A stretch of DNA of 64,000 bases. Origin: Conchocele bisecta (taxonomy: Eukaryota; Mollusca; Bivalvia; Lucinida; Thyasiridae). Positions 22,200 to 32,394 of the stretch are shown here, piece by piece. The first letter of the stretch is position 1. Every line of letters starts with the position of its first letter. The translations under genes were made by a program, and so were the position numbers. The stretch covers positions 81,338,447 through 81,402,446 of the forward strand of contig CM055265.1 of NCBI GenBank assembly GCA_029237695.1, given 5' to 3'. The notes under the pieces are model-generated. The model had not been told where the DNA came from, made no database searches, and saw only the letters and a program-made list of their open reading frames with translations.

Positions 22200-23075
22200 G
22201 CGGAACTATAAAGACAACTTTGTTTAAATAGTTATTAGTGAAACTTTAATGTCTCTTAAAATCAAAAGCTTAAGAAATATCGCTAAACTATATTTGCACA
22301 TTAACACATCTTTGTCTGAGTTTCTAATGGAAAATATCACAAAGAATTAATTTTCTTTCCCAGGAGTATAAAGAAATATTCTGTTAACGGATAATTACCA
22401 GTCAAATGATTAATTTATTCATGTTGATTGTAAAGGAAGCCACCATTGTTTGTTGCATTGTGCCAGTTCAAAGTAAACACATCAGCTTTCAAACACCAAC
22501 TATTGGCCTACTTTGGAATTTGACTGTTTTTGGTTTGCACCCAGACTCGGAACAAAGGTGTGGTTTTTAAGATAAATGAGTGATTGAAATTTTGTTTGAT
22601 TATCATGGCCTCCGAATGTTTACTTAGCGAAATGTTTACTTAATATTGTATTAGCAAGTCGCTGTTTCAACATGGGTATTTAGATCAACCTGAAAACATT
22701 GGACAAAACCTATCATTTCCTAATGAGACACTTTAACTTGAAACTCTTTTAAAGACAACAATTTGTTTGCTTTTCGGCCTAAAATCGGTCGGCGAATTTG
22801 AGCTCTTATCTAAATGAAAATAAATTAATTTTATCTTTCAATGTTATGGTGATCTCTAATGCACAAATGCGCCAATGGTATTACAATTTGTTTTATTTAT
22901 ACCCGCAAACATTGCTCCATGTAGCATGATAAAAGGGGCTAAATATAAATATTGTTTTTATCTGAAGTAACTTAATATACCTGAAGTAGCCTAATATACA
23001 TGAAGTGCCGTTTTTGCCTTTATTTTTTCACCTTTGACCCCTAATCGCGGCCTCTGAATGGTCAGTCTCAACAGC
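22200..23075. other. Non-repetitive intronic stretch
   Basis: No repeat family of this window occurs here. No exon is recognised. It is among the longest clean intervals in the intron, so it is a reasonable place to look for conserved non-coding sequence. Confidence 0.4.
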
Positions 23076-23081
23076 AAATTC

Positions 23082-23370
23082 AAGATGGCGGCGGATTTTA
23101 AAATGTAAATGGCTGTCGATTCAGCTGAATGTTGTCCATTTTTTACAGTATATGCGATGTAAATAACGACATGGACATGTCCATCATGATTTTAGTGCTT
23201 ATTATGACAACTGTGGATTCCTCCAATATTGTAGCTCATCGATAAATCGGATATTTAATCGGAGACAATACCAAATCTACCTAGCGTGGACACCGCCATT
23301 TTGCTTTGAATGACGTCGCTAGATTTGTGACGTATGGCGAGGAAATCACGTCAAACAATACGTCACTCAC
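23082..23370 (+). promoter_or_regulatory. Candidate regulatory cluster (CRE-like and YY1-like sites)
   Basis: 'aagatggcggc' at about 23083 and 'gccattttg' at about 23285 resemble YY1 sites in the two orientations. TGACGT occurs at 23311 and 23328, and ACGTCA at 23348 and 23360, making four CRE half-sites in 55 bp. No transcription start is shown. The following hairpin at 23408 may mean that the cluster is part of a repeat. Confidence 0.35.
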
Positions 23371-23407
23371 GTTCAAACAGTTAAGTTTAGTATGCAGTAT
23401 AAATTAA

Positions 23408-23545
23408 ATATATGGTTGCTATCGAATATAAAATATATTCGGTTTCGCCGACAACTTTGTAGGGGCTCACTAAAGCTCGCCTCAATATAGCTGTCTAAGA
23501 CTCAACCGAATATATTTTATATTCGACTGCACTAACCATATATTT
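23408..23545. repeat. Inverted repeat around 'tttcgccgacaactttg'
   Basis: 'tcgaatataaaatatattcg' at about 23419-23439 is complementary to 'cgaatatattttatattcga' at about 23507-23527, and the outer 'aaatatatggtt' and 'aaccatatattt' also pair. It is a foldback of unknown family. Confidence 0.7.
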
Positions 23546-23662
23546 ACTATATTAATGATGTATATTGATATTTATAGGCAGTAAAAAGGTCTACATAACT
23601 TATGAACTCCAATTTTATTTTAATCTGTGATATTTTGATGCTCATTCTTGAGTATACTTTTA

Positions 23663-24050
23663 TTAACCCTTTCACCCCTAAGTAACTGGATTTTGATATG
23701 TTAATTTTACACACAATCCAACCGTCACAAAATGATTTTCAGACTAGTCCATTTATGAAAAGGGGGTGTTTTTGTTCTAAAAAATATGAATATTTCTTGC
23801 AAACTGTGCAGATCCTGATGAGACGGATCGTCACGAGCCGGCTCATCTGGATCTACACGATTTGCCAATATCACTACAGGGCACGAAAATTGTTAAAATT
23901 TTCACTTGTCCTTACTTCGACAGAGATGGCAAAAATAAGAAATTTACCGTACATTAGAAAACCTGCATACATTCCCACTCATCAGGACGAGCGGACGAGT
24001 GGAATTTTCATGCCTTGCACTATACAGGCCTGTGATGTTGAAAGGGTTAA
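23663..24050 (+). mobile_element. T3 element carrying a nested hAT-like insert
   Basis: TTAA 'ccctttcacccctaag' at the left and 'gatgttgaaaggg' TTAA at the right. The only departure from other T3 copies is the block 23877-24017 plus one 5-bp duplication. Confidence 0.85.
23877..24017. mobile_element. hAT-like MITE, 141 bp, 5-bp TSD
   Basis: Termini 'cagggcacgaaaatt' and 'aattttcatgccttg' are inverted repeats with two mismatches. CACTA occurs on both sides (23872-23876 and 24018-24022) but once in the empty T3 sites ('ccactatacaggcctg' near 18110). Termini beginning CAGGG suggest hAT; a 5-bp rather than 8-bp duplication is unusual for that superfamily. Confidence 0.78.
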
Positions 24051-24053
24051 TCC

Positions 24054-24172
24054 TTAACCGCTACACACAACAAATTGTCGTCTGCTGTTTCTTTTATATC
24101 TTGCCTTATTTCTCAATAAAAATATGTTTTGACAGCACTCCAGAATCATTTCCAATGATTCCATTAAAACAG
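24054..24172 (+). mobile_element. T1 left half
   Basis: TTAA 'ccgctacacacaacaa' and 'ttgtcgtctgctg' to 'cagaatcatttccaatg', then truncated. It begins 3 bp after the end of the T3 element. Confidence 0.72.
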
Positions 24173-24174
24173 TT

Positions 24175-24350
24175 ATTTTTATTTTTGTTATTTCTCAATG
24201 AAAGTATATGTTGCGACCACTCATTTGAACCGTCTCAATGAGACAGTTCAAATGGTGGTCGCAACATATACTTCTAAGCACATTTAAAGAAAATATGTAG
24301 GATTTCCCCCAATCAAAATAATATCCTCAGCATGAAATGTGTTAGGGTAG
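24175..24350. mobile_element. T2 element
   Basis: 'tttctcaatgaaagtatatg' and 'gaccactcatttgaaccg' are mirrored across 'tctcaatgaga'. The right end decays into 'cagcatgaaatgtgttaggg'. Confidence 0.75.
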
Positions 24351-25300
24351 ATACCCAAGTATATCATAATATACGTGCTAGTTTTTGACTTGCGCCATTA
24401 AAATTTGCGGAATATGACACTTTTGTTTCCCTCATCACAGGTCCTTATATACGGATGTGTAGACGCTACCTATTCCTACATCAATATCTAATGTCCCCAA
24501 AATCATTCTAGCTCATCAAAAATCTCCATATTATAAACTTGGTTCGTCCACCGGATAATAGGTCTTATCAATTGGTGCCGTATATCCGCAATATTTTACT
24601 TAAACAATGATGGAGGTTTCAAGAAATATAAGGAGAGGTAATTTTATATTTGTTCTGAAATTTTTGATAACTTTATACCTCATTTTTGCGAAATATTGAC
24701 GAATTTCACCATCAGTTTAAGAGAATATCAGAATTTGATAAGACATGTTATCGTATGATGTCCCCCAATTAAGATTCATATTTGTATGCCCATTAGTGTT
24801 GATAGGATTTTAGTAAGAATGAGTTGCTATGGGCAACATGGGATATTTTTGTCTAACCTCCTGGCCTACAACCAAAATCTGATTTATCTATTCATATTAT
24901 AATCATAATTGTAAAAGGTGATCGCATATGTTTTATTTGCTGATTATAATGAATACTTCACTGTGACTCATTTCATCTCATTTCTAAAGTTTTTTCTCTC
25001 TTTTATTCAAAGATGTATACAATTTATTCATTATCTGTGTGAGTTTTGAAAGATGATTTGCATTTCCTAATATAATTCCCTTTCACTGGCGGAAATAGAC
25101 TAAATAGTTGATATTCGCCGAGTATTCTATAGAAACAAGAGAGATTGGTTTTAATTGAAACTATACACCCCGTAAGTGACCTCACTTTCGTATTAACAAT
25201 AGGCCATTTGCGCGAGAACGCCAAATTTTGATTGGCCTTTGATGTGGAGCTTATTGTCACCTTGGTGTAGGACATTAAAGCTAGAAAGTAGCTGGATTTG
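24351..25300. other. Non-repetitive intronic stretch
   Basis: No repeat family or open frame of note. It leads into a candidate exon at 25304. Confidence 0.4.
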
Positions 25301-25303
25301 GTA

Positions 25304-25368
25304 ATGTCGAGCCGAGCCAGTCAGAATGACGGGAATACTTCTGGCCCACACAAACATATCAGGTAAGT
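25304..25368 (+). other. Candidate alternative first exon with strong donor
   Basis: 'atcag|gtaagt' at 25358-25368 is a near-consensus donor in non-repetitive intron. Two ATGs precede it. The one at 25326 gives 12 codons and ends in phase 1, the same phase as the main zfhx exon at 15093, so it could join the same downstream exon. The one at 25304 ends in phase 2. A shorter isoform from an internal promoter (ATBF1-B) is known for vertebrate ZFHX3. No acceptor or homology supports this, and a matching phase has a one-in-three chance. Confidence 0.25.
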
Positions 25369-25707
25369 TTCATTTATTTATAGATCTTCGCCATTTACGG
25401 ATGCTTCAGTTTTGTTGTCATCTCTGTATCTAATTCTGTAACATATTGGGTGAACGGAATTTTGAATTCACATCTGGTGGTTTGTTTTCTTGTTTCACAT
25501 GGTGAAACGGAAAAATGCACAGACTGGTTTTATGATTTAATTGTTAAATATCTGTCGCTATATGTGGTCGTCTGTGTGATGTGTTTATATATAGCGTGGC
25601 GGTATATAGAGCAGTCTGAATATATGTCGCGCTATCAATATCCCTCTCGTTGATGGCAGGACATTTGGCCTGGATCGGATAAATAGGACGCATGCCGATA
25701 AAACATG

Positions 25708-25790
25708 CCAGATGATGTTTGTGATCAGTGTAGATCCTGATCATACCACAGTCTGACCAGGGTCTACACTGTTCACTAAGCATACTGCAG
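25708..25790 (+). mobile_element. P1 fragment
   Basis: 'tgatcagtgtagatcctgat' and 'ccacagtctgaccagggtc' are the P1 core only. Confidence 0.55.
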
Positions 25791-25814
25791 TTCATTATCT
25801 GTACAATTCACTAT

Positions 25815-26017
25815 TTAACCATAGAATGTGGGAAATGTACATTGTCGTCTGCTGTTGTGTTATATTTTGTCTTCTTTCTCGAATAAAACATGGTTTGACA
25901 GCACTTTAGAATCATTTCCATTGGAACTGTTTCTAAAGTGCTGTCAAACAATGTTTTGACAAAAAAAAAGTAAAATAAAACATAAGCAGCAGACGACAAA
26001 TTTTAAAATAACCTTAC
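25815..26017 (+). mobile_element. T1 element
   Basis: TTAA 'ccatagaatgtggg' at the left and arms 'cactttagaatcatttcc' and 'tttctaaagtgctgtc'. The right end is decayed after 'gcagcagacgacaaat'. Confidence 0.78.
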
Positions 26018-26084
26018 TTTAGCTTTTGATGTTCGAAGCAGACTAGATCCTGATTCGATTCACCACCACTAGGACACTGTGTTA

Positions 26085-26330
26085 ATACGTTTGTGATCAG
26101 TGTCGTCCCAGATCAGTGTAGTCCCAGATCTGCACATCCACACCGACACTGTTCATCACACAACAATGACACACAAACACTTTAGATTCACACCCTGATC
26201 ATATCCTACACTGTTTGTGGTTCAATAAATAAAGATTTATTATTCCCTTTGTAACCAATGTAGACCCGGAACAGCCTGCATGTACACAGTCTGATCATGG
26301 TCTGCATTGTTCATGACGGAGTCTAAAGAA
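26085..26330 (+). mobile_element. Degenerate P1 sequences
   Basis: Several broken P1 motifs: 'tttgtgatcagtgtcg', 'gatctgcacatcc', 'cagtctgatcatgg'. Confidence 0.45.
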
Positions 26331-26419
26331 GACAAACAACAATATAGTTCCTTATCAGGCTGCTGGCGTGCAGTAGGATAGCATTGACTCAACTGGCCAT
26401 GAATGTTATAAGCCCTATT

Positions 26420-26690
26420 TAGTCACAGATCATGAGCTATACTGGTCACATATTTAGTCACAGATCAAGAGCTAGGTTGGTCAAAGATTTAGTCACAGAT
26501 CAAGAGCTAGGCTGGTCACAGATGTAGATAGATCATGAGCTAGGCTGGTCACAGATGTAGATAGATCATGAGCTAGGCTGGTCACAGATGTAGATAGATC
26601 ATGAGCTAGGCTGGTCACAGATTTAATCACAGATCATCAGCTAGGCTGGTCTCAGATGTAGAGAGATCATGACATGAGATCATGTCGACA
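26420..26690 (+). repeat. 33-bp minisatellite
   Basis: The unit 'gatcatgagctaggctggtc' plus 'acagatgtagata' repeats exactly at 26521, 26554 and 26587, with looser units on both sides. The unit resembles the P1 end 'gatcaggagctacactggtc' followed by 'acaaat'. Confidence 0.85.
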
Positions 26691-27325
26691 GGTCGTAGAC
26701 AGGTCACAAAACCATAACCCCCATTTACCCAGTCAGTCATAGTCTCATTTAGTCACAAATAACATATATGACGAAATCACAATCGGTCTCATCACTGGTC
26801 TAAAATCTCCCAACATTCCATCCTGCAGCGACCCATATTCGACTTAGAATCACCATTTTACCCGCCTCCACAATATTGAGCATCCGATAGTTGTGTAATG
26901 CCGGCCGCGACTCGCGACTTGAGAAGCCATTACGGACACAGACACAATTACACTCCTCGGCGGCCTTTCATTCGCTAATCAACTTACCGCCACTTCCGAG
27001 CTGGTGTCTGGCGATGGACGCCGTGTAATCCGGGCGTACAGCTGTCTCGTTTACTTACTCATATCTGTCCCCATTTTACTTCCATCCAGCGGAACCAGCG
27101 GGAGAAATGGACAGAGACGTGTCATCTCTGATTGTGTTTCTGTGTTTGACCGGTTCACAGATATATGACATTTCCTTAGAATTTAGTTAGTTTTTAGTTT
27201 AAACAATATTTTATTGGCAAATGTACAATATACATGTTACATAACAAAATACAAGGATTTGAAAACAAGCTAGAAGCTTATATGAATTCATCTCCCTAAA
27301 GTGAATTCATCCCCCTTCCTTGGAA
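26691..27325. other. No recognised content
   Basis: Includes a short GC-richer stretch (26890-27060) without CpG clustering or an open frame of note. Confidence 0.45.
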
Positions 27326-27329
27326 TTTC

Positions 27330-27625
27330 ATGGGGCTTATGGGTTTCGAGACCAGTGTAGATCCAGATCAGCCTGTGCATCCGCACAGTCTGATCAGGAT
27401 CTGCACTGGTCTCCATTCCATCATTGAAACACATGTCCTGCTTCTAGAGAGCGATATAGATAGTTATCGAGCTACATGTGTATGGTTCTCCATTCCATCA
27501 TCGAAACACTCGTCATGCTTATAGCAATCAATAGAGATAGTTATCAGGCTACAGGTGTGCTATTTGATCAAGAGCTACACGGTTCACACATACCATAAGC
27601 CCCATTTCTTCAGTTACAGCCCCAT
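27330..27625 (+). mobile_element. P1 element with internal duplication
   Basis: 'ggggcttatgggtttcgaga' to 'ccccatttcttcagttac'. The segment 'tccattccatcattgaaac' recurs about 80 bp later with small changes. Confidence 0.72.
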
Positions 27626-27950
27626 ATAGTGGAAACCCTCTGAACTGGACACCCCCAGAGACGTGTCATCGCTGATTGTGTCATATTTCGCGTTTCCCCA
27701 AGTTCACAGATGTATGGTTTTACTTTATACATCCACGACACTGTTATATAATATTTTGTGTAACTCGTATAAACTGGACACTCTGTGAGATGTGTTCTCT
27801 CTAATTGTGTCATATTTGCGGGCTTCCCAAGTTCACATGGCATGTGACTGTAATCTCGTGTCACTTCCTGGACACTGCCGTTGTATCATATAGTGGAACC
27901 GCTCTAAACTGGACCTCTTGGGACACATTTCCGTGTTTTCCAAGTACTTT
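27626..27950. repeat. P3-related decayed repeats
   Basis: 'tagtggaaaccctctgaac', 'aactcgtataaactggac' and 'tagtggaaccgctctaaac' are three P3-type ends in one direction, with 'tgattgtgtcatattt' or a close variant after the first two. Confidence 0.5.
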
Positions 27951-28060
27951 TTTATGACCTCAACTGAGGGTATGTAATTTATGTAAGCAGACTACGACCT
28001 GTTTTGTGCTATGAAATCAAGAACAGACAATATCATTAAGTGATAAATGTTAGAAAGTCA

Positions 28061-28315
28061 TTAACCCTTACACCGCTACTCACAGTAATTGTCGGCTGCT
28101 GTTGCTTTTATATAAAATCTTGCCTTATTTCTCAATAAAACCATGGTTTGACTGCACTTCAGAATCATTTCCAATGGAAATGATTCTGAAGTGCTGTCAA
28201 AGCATGTTGTAAATTATTCTAAAGTGCTGTCAAAGCATGTTTTTGATTCTAAAAATGGAAAATTGAAAATGAACAGCAGACCACAAAAAAATTAAGATAG
28301 CGGTCTAACGGTTAA
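28061..28315 (+). mobile_element. T1 element inside a 29-bp direct repeat
   Basis: TTAA 'cccttacaccgctac' and 'agcggtctaacgg' TTAA. It has the arms 'cacttcagaatcatttcc' and 'ggaaatgattctgaagtg' plus a second 'ttattctaaagtgctgtc'. The flanking 'gataaatgttagaaagtc' recurs after the element. Confidence 0.85.
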
Positions 28316-28630
28316 GTGGTAAATGTTAGAAAGTCATTAAAATATAACTCTGATGTCTTCTCTGATTTTGATAGTGTGATTTTGATACTTTCCACTGTAT
28401 GTCAAGTATGTAAATGTTTCATGACCACAAAATTTGAACTATCAACACACATAATATTCCATCATTTTTTCCTACTAATTAACAATGTATCATCATTCAT
28501 GGTTAATTAACATGTACATGTATGTCGATGATTCATTGCTAATTGCCTGTTTAATTGACCTGCTTGTAGTATAAATTGTTCTAGTCATTTTCATCTACAC
28601 TTTTATGACTGGAAGATATGAAAATCCAAC

Positions 28631-28830
28631 TTAACCGTTAGATCGCTATCTTCATTTTTTTGTCGTCTGCTGTTTATTTTCTATTTTCCATTTTTATCAT
28701 CAAAAACATGCTTTGACAGCATTGGAAATGATTCTGAAGTGCTGACAAACCATGTTTTTATTGAGAAATAAGGCAAGATATAAAAGCAACAGCAGACGAC
28801 AATTGTTGTGAGTGGCAGTCTAGGTGTTAA
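28631..28830 (-). mobile_element. T1 element, short core
   Basis: TTAA 'ccgttagatcgctatc' at the left; the right end is TTAA after 'cagtctaggtg'. Most of the left arm is deleted ('cagcattggaaatgattc'). Confidence 0.8.
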
Positions 28831-28872
28831 TAAATGGGTTTGTACTGATGTTTGTTCTAAAGTAGTCTGGAG

Positions 28873-28985
28873 CATGTTTCACTAAACTTCGTATGACTAA
28901 AATGTTCGTAAGTGTAAATTTAGGATCATCTGGAAATTTCAATTGATGCATTTACATTTATTGAGCATAGGCTGCACATGCACAA
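28873..28985. mobile_element. P2 half copy
   Basis: 'gtttcactaaacttcgtatg' to 'gagcataggctgcacatg'; the second arm is missing. At the junction follows 'cagctgttacagagaggg', a separate repeat with units at about 28990 and 29068. Confidence 0.65.
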
Positions 28986-29479
28986 AATATCAGCTGTTAC
29001 AGAGAGGGGGTTGTTGTAGGGAGGTTACATATAGAGGCAATTCTCCATTTGGGATATAAAGTATTGGCTGTTACAGAGAGGGGATTGTTATAGAGAGGTG
29101 GTCGTTCGGGGAGGTTCGACTAGTAAGATTTCACCGTTAATGCCAAGACTGTCAGCTGTATCATATTCAGTTGAGTTTTGAGGATTAATAATTAATATGA
29201 AGTTGCAACAAATGTCAAACTCGTATAATAAATGTCCTAGTTAGCATACGCTCGCTTTGTTTTTAGTACGGGTCATGATCGCGACATGATGTGTGTCATA
29301 AAAGCTGTCTCTCCAGGTGTCGACCCATCACATAACTGACTGGGTGGTAGCATTCACATATAAATAAAAAATGTGCTTTGCCGTTGTGTGTAATATTATT
29401 AGTAAGATGGTCCGGTTTTGTATGGTTAACCCTGTCAATCTTTACATTTCATTTCAAGTTGTTCCATTTGAAATTTAGA

Positions 29480-29590
29480 ATTTGCAAGATATTGCATGCA
29501 TAACTGTATAGATCCTCGTAACGAGCCGTTTCATCTGGATCTACACATTTGGCAGAGGCAGTGTGTCTGCTCTGTCATGTTTAAAGGGTG
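29480..29590 (+). mobile_element. T3 right-part fragment
   Basis: 'cgtaacgagccgtttcatct' and 'ggatctacac' plus 'gtttaaaggg' correspond to the second half of T3. Confidence 0.5.
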
Positions 29591-30165
29591 AACTCTTCAC
29601 TTTATCCAACATACAAGGTCAACACAAGTCAAGGTCAACAAATGTCAAGGTCATTTGAGCTTGTGATTATATAAAACATTTTAACCTGTCCTCAGAAAGC
29701 AAATCGTACTAAGGACGCTATGAGTATCTATGATGGATTCATCGTAACCAAAATGTTACTGGGTCTTGCACCAGGGGCCAAATGATCCAGTGTAGTAGGG
29801 GGTGCCTGGCACTAGATCAGGAGACTGACTGTCCTTCAGTGCTAAAAGCGTTTATTCATGGTTTTATTGCTAAACCATCCTAATAACTGATGCATGCACA
29901 TTCCCATTTGTATATGAATTATGATCATGTTGTTGAACAGATGTAAAGCCCCAATCAATCAAAAAACCCATGTCACTGTCTGTGCCTTGATTTCCAGCTC
30001 TATATTTGTAAAATGTAATTCGCACAATTCGCATCTCTTCTCGCCTACGTACGTCATTGTCGGAAAGTAGTTAGCACGGTATCGTATTGACGTAGCTGCA
30101 CATGCATCTACTTTTCTACGTGTATCGCAGTTTTCATTATCACAGTTATTATTATTATCCTTACA
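29591..30165. other. No recognised content
   Basis: Contains two 'caaggtca' motifs near 29608 and 29640; otherwise nothing. Confidence 0.45.
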
Positions 30166-30167
30166 TA

Positions 30168-30395
30168 TACATGGCTGAGGGGCTTATGGGTTTTGTGACC
30201 AGTGTAGATCCAGATCAGACTGTGCATCCGCACAGTCTGATCCGGATCTGCACTGTTCACCATTCCATTATTAAAACACCCGTCATCCTTCTAACAAGCA
30301 ACATAGATCATTATCAAGCTAATGAATTGTGCTATTTAATCAGGTGACAAATCCCATAAACCCCATTTCACCAGTCACAGCCACATACAGTTAAG
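30168..30395 (+). mobile_element. P1 element
   Basis: 'ggggcttatgggttttgtga', core 'gcatccgcacagtctgatc' and end 'tttcaccagtcacagccac'. Confidence 0.78.
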
Positions 30396-31370
30396 TAAAA
30401 CCCATAAACGCTTGATCATACCGAGACATTCTGATGTCTAGAGCATTTCTACCATATTAGGAAGTGTTAAATATATAGATAGACCCGCATCTTTCGATTC
30501 CGTCTTACCCACTATTCAACAACTAATGCACCAAGGTAACACGAGAAACATTTTATTGTACAAAACCAGAAATAAAAGATGTGTATTCTATTCAGCTTAG
30601 TGCAATGGAAGTGTAATTGAAAATCTTGCCAAGCGAAAATTAATTAGTGTCATATAGTTGGTATTATAGCTATAGAACTATTAAACATCACCCAAAGTGT
30701 GGTAAAAGCTTGTTTTAATAGTGTAAGTAAAACCAGTCCATGTAACATGATTTCTGTTTCCTTTGTACTTATTAATACGTTGTCCGTGTCCTTTGAATAT
30801 CACAGGTGTTGGAACATTGTAAATCTGATCAGTGTGTGCGTTATAGATAGCCTAGTGTAGAGTGCAATGGTGCACTGGTGCATCTGCAATAATTGTCATC
30901 AGCTGCAACTCATATTTTCTAACGACATGACCACCCTTGCAAACTAATTTTGATGTATTTGTATAAATGTATAAATAGAAAGCTTTATTGAAATCATGTG
31001 AAAGAATTGAAGCTTTTGTTCGGGGCTATATATTTATTATAAGTTCGTAATCAGCAACGTATACAAGGTCGGTAAATGCATTGTTAATATTGTATTAGAA
31101 TTAGTGTCTATATCTTGCATTCATTTCAAGATAAATTAAGTGACGGGTAGATGAAAAGGAATTGTGCGTAGACTATTCTTTCTAACATCCACTTTAGATT
31201 GCGTTATTGAATTGCGAAGATAAAAGTCTACCCAATTTGGTCAATAAATAATCTTTCAAGTATTCTAGCTAGCAATCCACTTATAGCCGGAGGTGTTTTG
31301 AAACCAAAGAACAGATTATAGGGTAGACATGTATGTGGCTAATTGAACAATGCAGATTGCGTCTGAATTT
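30396..31370. other. Non-repetitive AT-rich stretch
   Basis: No gene or recognised repeat. 31380-31560 follows with repeated 'tctccctaaatt' and 'tctccctatttt' motifs that read as an inverted, decayed element. Confidence 0.4.
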
Positions 31371-31605
31371 TCTCCGAGGGGAGGCAGGGATCAGTTTACA
31401 GGGCGAAGTGGGTGAAATTCTCTCCCTAAATTGTCCGACTTCTCCCTATTTTCAGTTGAGGGAGAATTTTTACACTATATAAAACAGAAATTTTGGGAAA
31501 AAATGGTCTATTTTTTTAAAAATTTAGTGAAAATTTCTCCCTATTTTGAAGGGCTAGCTTGAACCCTGGGGAGGGGGACTTAGGGGTAACAATCCGAGTG
31601 TCGTG

Positions 31606-31816
31606 ATATTTGTGGCTCTGACTGGAGAAATGGGGCTTATGGGTTTTGCGAACAGTGTAGATCCAGATCAGCCTTGATCGGGATCTGCACTGTTCACTAT
31701 TCCATCAATGAAAAATCTGTTATGCTTCTAATTAACAAGCAATATAGATCATTGTCAGGGTACATGAGTTTGATATTTGCTCAGGAGTGACACTAGTCAC
31801 AAATCCCATGCACAAC
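31606..31816 (+). mobile_element. P1 element
   Basis: 'ggctctgactggagaaatgg' at the left, but the core hairpin is shortened ('ccagatcagccttgatcgg'). The right end stops at 'cacaaatcccatg'. Confidence 0.72.
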
Positions 31817-31826
31817 GATGTGCCCA

Positions 31827-31909
31827 ATTATTCCTCAAACCCGGGTTTATTGTGCAAATCGATAGCTCAAATCGGGGTTTAAGAGCTCAAACCCGTACTT
31901 GAGGAATTA
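31827..31909. repeat. Inverted repeat
   Basis: 'attcctcaaacccgggttt' and 'aaacccgtacttgaggaat' pair with a few mismatches around a loop of about 40 bases. Confidence 0.65.
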
Positions 31910-31927
31910 CTGTTCATTTGGTGAACC

Positions 31928-32032
31928 TTAACCCTTAGACCGCTATTTTATTTTTTTTGTCGTCTGCTGTTTATTTTCTATTTTCCATTTTTATCATCAA
32001 AAACATGATTTGACAGCACTTTAGTTAAAGCC
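31928..32032 (-). mobile_element. T1 left half
   Basis: TTAA 'cccttagaccgctatt' to 'gacagcactttag', then broken at a TTAA (32033). Confidence 0.72.
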
Positions 32033-32198
32033 ATGTTTGAGGTCTTTGATAGGTTGTTTTATGCACCAAGTGCACAATAATTACTCACAGCCAGGACCGA
32101 TTGTGATCTTGATTGGTGGTTGGTTATTCTTCAAACCGGATTTGGTGGATTGTGAATTTCGCTTGCCATATATTTCCATGTTAATTGTCAGACTTTTA

Positions 32199-32394
32199 TT
32201 AACCCTTTCTCCCCTAACTAACTGGGATGGAATAGTCCATTTTATAATTTTTTACTTCCGTTAATCAGATCAGGGTGAATTTTATGAATAATTATCTACA
32301 GTTCCCAGAAGCTACTTGTTTTTATTGAGAAAAAAGACAAAAAAGTGTAACAACAGCAGACGACAATTTTCATTTCCCGCATTTTAAGGGTTAA
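32199..32394. mobile_element. Chimeric TTAA element (T3 left end, T1 right end)
   Basis: The left is TTAA 'ccctttctcccctaact' as in T3. The right is 'cttgtttttattgagaaa', 'acagcagacgac' and 'cccgcattttaaggg' TTAA as in T1. The switch lies between about 32240 and 32310. The TTAA ends are intact. Confidence 0.75.

Noticed and set aside
25304..25362. The ATG at 25304 as start of an alternative zfhx isoform
   Set aside because: It ends in phase 2 at the donor and would shift the frame of the downstream zfhx exons; only the ATG at 25326 is phase-compatible.
26521..26620. CRISPR-like array
   Set aside because: Direct repeats without unique spacers in a eukaryotic intron; it is a minisatellite.
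27330..27524. A peptide with 'SVDPDQPVHPHSLIRIC' recurring at many loci, as if a protein family
   Set aside because: It is the translation of the P1 MITE core. Copies vary as DNA, with no sign of coding constraint. The same applies to T3-derived frames with 'LMRRLVTSRLIWIYT'.
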